This document shows positions 59,259 through 64,000 of a DNA stretch of 64,000 nt, one piece after another; positions within the stretch are counted from its first letter, which is position 1, and every line of letters begins with the position of its first letter. This stretch comes from Streptomyces sp. BK340 (lineage in GTDB: Bacteria; Actinomycetota; Actinomycetes; Streptomycetales; Streptomycetaceae), in the NCBI RefSeq assembly GCF_007827595.1, contig NZ_VISR01000008.1:1-64000 (forward strand). Direction: 5' to 3'. A program made the position numbers and the translations under genes. Below the pieces are notes generated by a model. That model ran no database searches. It was given only the letters and a program-made list of their open reading frames with translations, and was not told where the DNA came from.

Positions 59259-62102
59259 TCACTTCGCGCGCCGCGCCGCCGCCAAACGGACGATGTCCAC
59301 CCGAGAGCGGATCCCCAGCTTGCGGTAGACCCGGGTCAGCGTCGCCTCGACCGTCTTCACACTGACGAACAGCCGGGACGCGATCTCCCTGTTCGTGGCG
59401 CCCTCCATGACGAGCGCCGCGACCTGACGCTCCATCGCGGCCAGACCTGCCAGTGCGTCGAGCCCGTCCGTCGTGTCCGGCACGGTGAGGGCCGGCTCGG
59501 GCTCCGGGGCGGTGAGGGCCTCGTCCACCTGGCGCAGCCACGGTAGCGCGAGGCAGCGGCGGAAGAGCCGGGTGGCCTCGTCGTACACCGTCGGCCTGCG
59601 CGGGCCGCCCTCCGGGCGCCGGGCGCGCAGCTGGGCCAGCGCGAACGCGGCCCGGGCCTCCTCCAGACCGTAACCGAGCTTCGCGAGCCGGTCCTGAGCG
59701 GACGTCAGCTGGGCGACGGCCGCCTCGTGGTCCCCGTGCGCGGCCCGCACCAGCGCCTCCGCACGGTCGAGCACGGCGATGACGCTCTCCCGGCCGAGCC
59801 GGAGGGCGTGTTCGCGGCTGGCGTCGATGACGTCCTGCGCCTCGGCCGGCTCGCCGATGCGGACCAGCGCCTCGGCGAGGTCCCCGTGCCAGCGGCCGCG
59901 CGCCGGGTCGGTGATGCCGAGGCCCAGTTCCAGGCGGCGCACCCGGCGCAGCGAGCGCACCGTGCCGGCCGGGTCGCCGGCCACCAACTGGGCGTATCCG
60001 AGCGCGCCCAGCGCCCGGGACAGGTACATCTGGTCGCCGTCCTCCTCGGCGTGCCCCACCGCCTCCCGGGCCAGGGCCAGCGCGCGGTCCACGTCCCCGC
60101 CGGAGGCCTCCGCGAGTGAGGTGAGCATCGCCGAGGCGGTCTCGCCGATACCGGAGTCCCGGGCGAGCCGCAGACTGTCGCGGGCCAGCTCCAGGGCGCG
60201 GCCGCAGTGCCCGGCGCGCAGTTCCGTCTCCGCGAGGCCGCGCAGGAAGTGCACCTCGCTCTCCACCGAGCCGCGCCGGCGCACCTCACGCAGCAGCGCG
60301 GTGACCGTCGCCCGGGCCTCGGCCAGCTGGTCGCCCATGACCAGCCAGCGGAACCGGGCACTGCCCGCGCCGTTGTGATGACAGGCCACCCTCGGGTCCT
60401 GGGGCTCCTTCAGGGCGCGCTTGATGGTCCGGGGGGCCTCCGGATGGCCCATCAGGGTCTCGGTCTGCGCCTGGAAGGCGAGGGCGAGCAGCTCGGTGCG
60501 CCGGTCGCCGCCGCGCTCGGCCAGCTCGGCGGCGTGCGCGGCCGCCTCCCGGGCCTCGGTGAAGTCGCCCTCCACGAGCAGCGCCCGCCAGGCCAGCTGG
60601 TAGTGGACCTGGGCCAGCAGCCGCGGGTCGTCGCCGGCGTCGGCGAGCGCCTGCGGGAAGACGGCGTCGACATCCGCCATGGTGTGGCCGGCGGTGTCGA
60701 TGACGTAGATCCAGGCCCGCACCCGTTCGGCGGGCACGGTCGCCCGGGTGAGCACCTCGCGGGCGATGTCCCGGGCCAGGTCGACCTCGCCGGCGGTGAT
60801 CGCGTCCTCGGCGGCCTGCAGGCGTCTCTCGTCGGGGCCGGGCGCGCCGTCGGCGGGGGTGTGCCGGGCGGCGAGCAGCCCCAGCTGGGCGGCGACCGAC
60901 GGGGCGCCCCGGTCCCGGGCGAGGGCCGCGGCCTCGGCGAGCCGGGCGGCGACCTCCGGGTCGGTGCCGGTGGTGGCGAGGGCGAGGTGCCGGGCCCGCT
61001 CGATCGGGTCGGAGGCGGCGGTGGACAGGGCCGCGTGAGCGGCCCGCCGCTCCTGGGCGGGTGCCTCCGCGTACAGCGCGGCGGAGATGAGCGGGTGCGC
61101 GAACCGCACGGCCGGCGCGTCCGGCTCGGTGGCGAGCAGGCCGAGTTCGGCGGCCTGGGCGCACTCGGCCTCGGCGTTCTCCCGGCCGGCCGCGTGCAGC
61201 AGTGCCGGGGTGGGGCGGGCGCCGGCGCTGGCCACCAGCAGGGTGCGGCGGGCCTCGACCGAGAGCATGTCCAGGCGGCTGAGCACCAGGGCGCGCAGCG
61301 AGGTCGGCACCGGCAGCGGCTCGCCGGGCCGGGGCGGGGTGGGGCTCTCGGCGAGGGCGCGGCCCAGCTCCAGGGCGAACAGCGGGTTGCCGCCGCTGGT
61401 CCGGTGGATCTCGCGCACCGTGGAGCGGGACAGGCTGCCGTGACCGCGGTGGTCGATCAGCTGTGCCACCTGGGCGCGGGTGAGCGGGCCGAGCCGGACG
61501 GCGAGCGTGTCCGGCGGGCAGGCGCGCAGATGGCGGTCGTACTCCTGGCTGTCCTGGCCCTCCGTGCGCACCGCGCACAGCAGCTGCACCGGGGTGCCCT
61601 CGAGACGGCGGGCGGCGAAGCCGAGCAGTTCGGCGCTGGCCGGATCCAGCCACTGCAGGTCGTCGGCCACGATCAGGACCGGTCCCTGGGCGGCGAGCGC
61701 GCGCAGCGCGGAGAGCACCGCGAGGCGCAGGGCGAGGCCGTCGCGCTGGAGGCTGGACTCGCCGCGTCCGGTGAGCGCCGACTCCAGGGCGGTGCGCTGG
61801 GCTGCGGGCAGCCGCGGGGAGACGTCGTCGAGGACCAGACCGAGGAGGTCGGCGAGGGCCAGGAAGGGGAGGTGGGATTCGGACTCCGTGGCGGAGCAGC
61901 GCAAGACGGTGCGCGCGCTGGCGCCGTATTCCTCGGCCAATGCCCGCAGGACAGTGGATTTCCCTATTCCGGCGGGGCCGTGCAGGAGCACACTGCCGCC
62001 CGAGCCGAGTTGGTCACGGGCCGCGGCGAACAGCTCCTCGCGGCCGATGAGCAGGTCGGGGCGGCATCGGGCAGGCTCCTGGAAGTCCCGTCGCACGGTC
62101 AC
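59259..62102 (-). CDS. LAL-type LuxR transcriptional regulator with AAA ATPase
   Basis: A 947-aa LAL regulator. The N-terminal AAA/STAND ATPase (about 10-300) has Walker A LLHGPAGIGKSTV (about 40-52) and a Walker-B-like VLIVADDLQWLDP. A long helical middle with TPR-like repeats follows. The C-terminal LuxR HTH (about 885-940) is MERQVAALVMEGATNREIAS...VKTVEATLTRVYRKLG. LALs are ATP-dependent activators. GTG at 62102 is chosen because AGGAGGGGAG sits 7 bases upstream; the TTG at 62132 is not supported. Target may be the adjacent trypsin gene or the lipid genes on its other side. Confidence 0.88.
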   Translation of the reverse strand: MTVRRDFQEPARCRPDLLIGREELFAAARDQLGSGGSVLLHGPAGIGKSTVLRALAEEYGASARTVLRCSATESESHLPFLALADLLGLVLDDVSPRLPAAQRTALESALTGRGESSLQRDGLALRLAVLSALRALAAQGPVLIVADDLQWLDPASAELLGFAARRLEGTPVQLLCAVRTEGQDSQEYDRHLRACPPDTLAVRLGPLTRAQVAQLIDHRGHGSLSRSTVREIHRTSGGNPLFALELGRALAESPTPPRPGEPLPVPTSLRALVLSRLDMLSVEARRTLLVASAGARPTPALLHAAGRENAEAECAQAAELGLLATEPDAPAVRFAHPLISAALYAEAPAQERRAAHAALSTAASDPIERARHLALATTGTDPEVAARLAEAAALARDRGAPSVAAQLGLLAARHTPADGAPGPDERRLQAAEDAITAGEVDLARDIAREVLTRATVPAERVRAWIYVIDTAGHTMADVDAVFPQALADAGDDPRLLAQVHYQLAWRALLVEGDFTEAREAAAHAAELAERGGDRRTELLALAFQAQTETLMGHPEAPRTIKRALKEPQDPRVACHHNGAGSARFRWLVMGDQLAEARATVTALLREVRRRGSVESEVHFLRGLAETELRAGHCGRALELARDSLRLARDSGIGETASAMLTSLAEASGGDVDRALALAREAVGHAEEDGDQMYLSRALGALGYAQLVAGDPAGTVRSLRRVRRLELGLGITDPARGRWHGDLAEALVRIGEPAEAQDVIDASREHALRLGRESVIAVLDRAEALVRAAHGDHEAAVAQLTSAQDRLAKLGYGLEEARAAFALAQLRARRPEGGPRRPTVYDEATRLFRRCLALPWLRQVDEALTAPEPEPALTVPDTTDGLDALAGLAAMERQVAALVMEGATNREIASRLFVSVKTVEATLTRVYRKLGIRSRVDIVRLAAARRAK

Positions 62103-62274
62103 CGCTCCCCTCCTGTGTCGTGTCCGGGCCAAATTCTAAGCAACGATCCTTTAAATTCGGACGGAAGCCGTGGTGAGGGAAATAACAAACGGTCACGCAT
62201 AGGTAAATTCAATGCGACGTCGCTTGAATGGGCAAGGTTCCTCACGGCTGCCGCCGAGAACCCCACGGGTCCGC

Positions 62275-63111
62275 CTACGGCAGCAGTCCGGCCCGCCTCG
62301 CCGCGGTCACCGCCTCCCCTCGTGTGTGCGCGCCCAGCTTCCGCATCGCCGAGCGCAGATACCCTTTCACCGTCTCCGGGCGCAGGCCCAGCCGTTCGGC
62401 CACGGCCGCGTTCGTCGCGCCCGCCGCCACCCAGGACAGCACGTCCAGCTCGCGTGGCGCCAGGCTCGCGCCCCCGGCGGGGCGAGGTACGGCCAGCAGC
62501 CCGCAGGCGGCGAGCAGTTCGGCGCGCAGACCCGGGTCGGCGATCCGGGGCGCCAGCGCGCGCAGCGCCGCATGGGCCTCGCGCACCTGCTCCCAGGCGG
62601 CACCCTGCCCGTCGGGCCCGTCGGCGGGCTCCGGCAGGGCGGCCGCCAGCAGTACCCGCGCCTCGTCCCGGACCACCAGCGCCTGTTCCACGTCCCGTGC
62701 CACGGCCACCGCCTCGCCCAGCGTGCGGTCGCCCAGCGGCTGGGCCGACCGCAGCGCGCCGTACAGCACCCCGCGCACCCGCCGCCGTACCACGACCGGC
62801 ACCGCGAGCACCGAGCGGATGCCCTCGGCGGCCACCGGGACGTCGTACTCGTGGCTGATCTGCCGGGAGCTGGAGTAGTCCGTGACGGCGCACGGCCGGG
62901 CCAGCGCGACCGCCTTGCCGCCCAGCCCGTTGCCGGACGTCACCGCGAGCGAGCTGAGGGCGGCGGTGGCCGTGCCGCTCAGCTCGCTGATGCGGATCTG
63001 CGGCCGCCCGTACTCGACCAGGCCGCCGAAGGCGACCGGAAGCCCGGTGGTGCGCCGCAGCCGGACCAGCGCACCGCGTATCTCCACCGCCGCCACGGCC
63101 TGTGCTGACAC
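62275..63111 (-). CDS. GAF-domain LuxR family transcriptional regulator
   Basis: A 278-aa regulator. A GAF sensor domain covers about 20-145 (GLPVAFGGLVEYGRPQIRIS, IRSVLAVPVVVRRRVRGVLY), a helical linker follows, and a LuxR HTH covers about 215-275 (LAPRELDVLSWVAAGATNAA...LRPETVKGYLRSAMRKLG). It is divergent from the acyl-CoA synthetase gene across 163 bp that contains a C-tract/G-tract palindrome, so it probably regulates that gene in response to a small molecule. GTG at 63111 follows GAAGAAG. Confidence 0.82.
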   Translation of the reverse strand: MSAQAVAAVEIRGALVRLRRTTGLPVAFGGLVEYGRPQIRISELSGTATAALSSLAVTSGNGLGGKAVALARPCAVTDYSSSRQISHEYDVPVAAEGIRSVLAVPVVVRRRVRGVLYGALRSAQPLGDRTLGEAVAVARDVEQALVVRDEARVLLAAALPEPADGPDGQGAAWEQVREAHAALRALAPRIADPGLRAELLAACGLLAVPRPAGGASLAPRELDVLSWVAAGATNAAVAERLGLRPETVKGYLRSAMRKLGAHTRGEAVTAARRAGLLP

Positions 63112-63152
63112 CTCTTCTTCACTCCTTCGGAGCGGTCACGTGGGGGGACCAC

Positions 63153-63168
63153 ACCCCCGTTCGGGGGT
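63153..63168. promoter_or_regulatory. ACCCCC/GGGGGT dyad between the LuxR and synthetase genes
   Basis: ACCCCCGTTCGGGGGT has 7-bp arms around TT. It lies midway between two divergent genes, the expected place for a regulator site, and resembles the palindrome at 59197-59212. Confidence 0.45.
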
Positions 63169-63274
63169 AGTGAGACCTGCATCACGGATTAGACGATGCC
63201 AGAGAGCCGCCCGGCAATGGTCCGGAACACGGGAGTGAGCCGCCCGGCCGCGCCCGGAGAGCTAGGAGGAACCG

Positions 63275-64000
63275 ATGACGACGGCGACCGAGGTCTTCAG
63301 GAGTGCCCGGGACTTCCTGCTGGAGCACCGCGAGGACTACGCAGCCGCCCACGAGGGCTTCGCCTGGCCAAGGCCCGAGCACTTCAACTGGGCACTGGAC
63401 TGGTTCGACGTGATCGCCGACGGCAACGACCGGACCGCCCTGCACATCGTCGAGGAGGACGGCACCGAGATCCGCCGCTCCTTCGCCGAGATGGCCGGGC
63501 GCTCGAACCGGGTCGCGAACCACCTGCGCGCGCGGGGCGTCGCCGCCGAGGACCGCATCCTGGTCATGCTCGGAAACCAGGCCGAGCTGTGGGAGACCGC
63601 GCTGGCCGCGATGAAGCTGCGCGCCGTCGTCATCCCGGCCACCCCGCTGCTCGGCCCCGCGGACCTGCGCGACCGGGTCGAGCGCGGCCGGGTGAAGCAC
63701 GTGCTGGTACGGGCCGAGGACGCCGCCAAGTTCGCGGACGTGCCCGGCGCCTACACCCGGATCGCGGTCGGCGGGGTGCCGCAGGGCTGGGAGGCGTACG
63801 AGGACGCGTACACCGCCCCCGCCGAGTTCACCCCGGACGGGCCCACGCTGGCCGACGACCCGCTGATGCTGTACTTCACCTCCGGTACGACCGCCCGCCC
63901 CAAGCTGGTCGAGCACACCCACACCTCGTACCCCATCGGGCACCTGGCCACCATGTACTGGATCGGCCTCAGGCCCGGTGACGTGCACCTGAACATCTCC
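63275..64000 (+). CDS. Acyl-CoA synthetase (AMP-forming), 3' end outside window
   Basis: The first 242 codons of an AMP-dependent acyl-CoA ligase. AGGAGGA precedes ATG 63275. The N-terminus has RPEHFNWALDWFDVIA and the phosphate-binding loop is LMLYFTSGTTARPKLVEHTH (about 200-219). The sequence resembles medium-chain or aromatic acyl-CoA synthetases rather than acetyl-CoA synthetase. The frame is open at base 64000, so the C-terminal domain with the catalytic Lys is not visible. It is divergent from the GAF-LuxR regulator. Confidence 0.85.
   Translation, partial: MTTATEVFRSARDFLLEHREDYAAAHEGFAWPRPEHFNWALDWFDVIADGNDRTALHIVEEDGTEIRRSFAEMAGRSNRVANHLRARGVAAEDRILVMLGNQAELWETALAAMKLRAVVIPATPLLGPADLRDRVERGRVKHVLVRAEDAAKFADVPGAYTRIAVGGVPQGWEAYEDAYTAPAEFTPDGPTLADDPLMLYFTSGTTARPKLVEHTHTSYPIGHLATMYWIGLRPGDVHLNIS

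Noticed and set aside
60207..62858. Plus-strand frame of 883 codons
   Set aside because: Antisense to the LAL regulator, which has Walker A and HTH motifs; the plus frame is Gly/Arg/Gln-rich.
1..64000. tRNA, rRNA or CRISPR array
   Set aside because: No cloverleaf with conserved TTC loop, no rRNA sequence and no regularly spaced direct repeats were seen by eye.

Overview
The window is high-GC actinomycete chromosome, almost certainly Streptomyces. GTG starts, GGAGG-type ribosome sites, 4-bp ATGA/GTGA overlaps, rare TTA codons, an LAL regulator, F420-type oxidoreductases and a DUF2637 protein all fit. I assign about 50 protein genes and no RNA genes.

Left part (1-9.6 kb): a possible insertion-sequence end at the left edge, a secreted SGNH hydrolase, a DUF456 protein, a TrmB/LuxR-type regulator, a PP2C-like protein with a repetitive proline-rich N-terminus, a pyruvate oxidase (poxB), a HATPase regulator and a DUF2637 membrane protein. 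Purine block (9.6-20.2 kb): a GntR regulator behind an iron-box-like site, a TPR protein, a PucR regulator divergent from a three-subunit xanthine dehydrogenase, an AzgA-type purine permease and XdhC. Together these take up and oxidise purines under PucR control.

Accessory block (20.3-28.5 kb): a 932-aa SIR2-P-loop NTPase divergent from a small membrane protein (a defence-like pair), then a SRPBCC protein, a membrane protein, an alpha/beta hydrolase, a lipoprotein deacetylase, a phosphoribosyltransferase and a PPOX-fold protein.

Signalling operon (28.6-36.5 kb): five overlapping or closely spaced genes encode a trypsin-fold protease with a long helical tail, a PknG-like kinase, a VWA/zinc-ribbon protein, a four-TM GlnX-like protein and a membrane-tethered solute-binding protein. 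The kinase, GlnX and binding-protein set recalls the actinobacterial glnX-glnH-pknG amino-acid sensing locus, with a protease and a VWA protein added.

Biosynthetic cluster (37.9-54.4 kb), the main find: a membrane desaturase with an early TTA codon, a divergent proline dehydrogenase, an ATP-grasp ligase, an MFS exporter, a class V PLP enzyme, three free carrier proteins, two KS/partner pairs, an L-prolyl-AMP ligase, a prolyl-carrier dehydrogenase, FabG- and FabI-like reductases and two hot-dog proteins. The adenylation pocket reads as L-proline. I infer a reducing type II polyketide pathway primed with a pyrrole- or pyrroline-2-carboxyl unit and finished by desaturation, PLP chemistry and amide ligation. 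I cannot name a product.

Right part (54.4-64 kb): an LLM oxidoreductase, a small conserved protein, CorA, an AlkZ-like winged-helix protein, a secreted trypsin, an LAL regulator, a GAF-LuxR regulator and the start of an acyl-CoA synthetase cut by the window edge. C-tract/G-tract palindromes lie upstream of the trypsin and synthetase genes.
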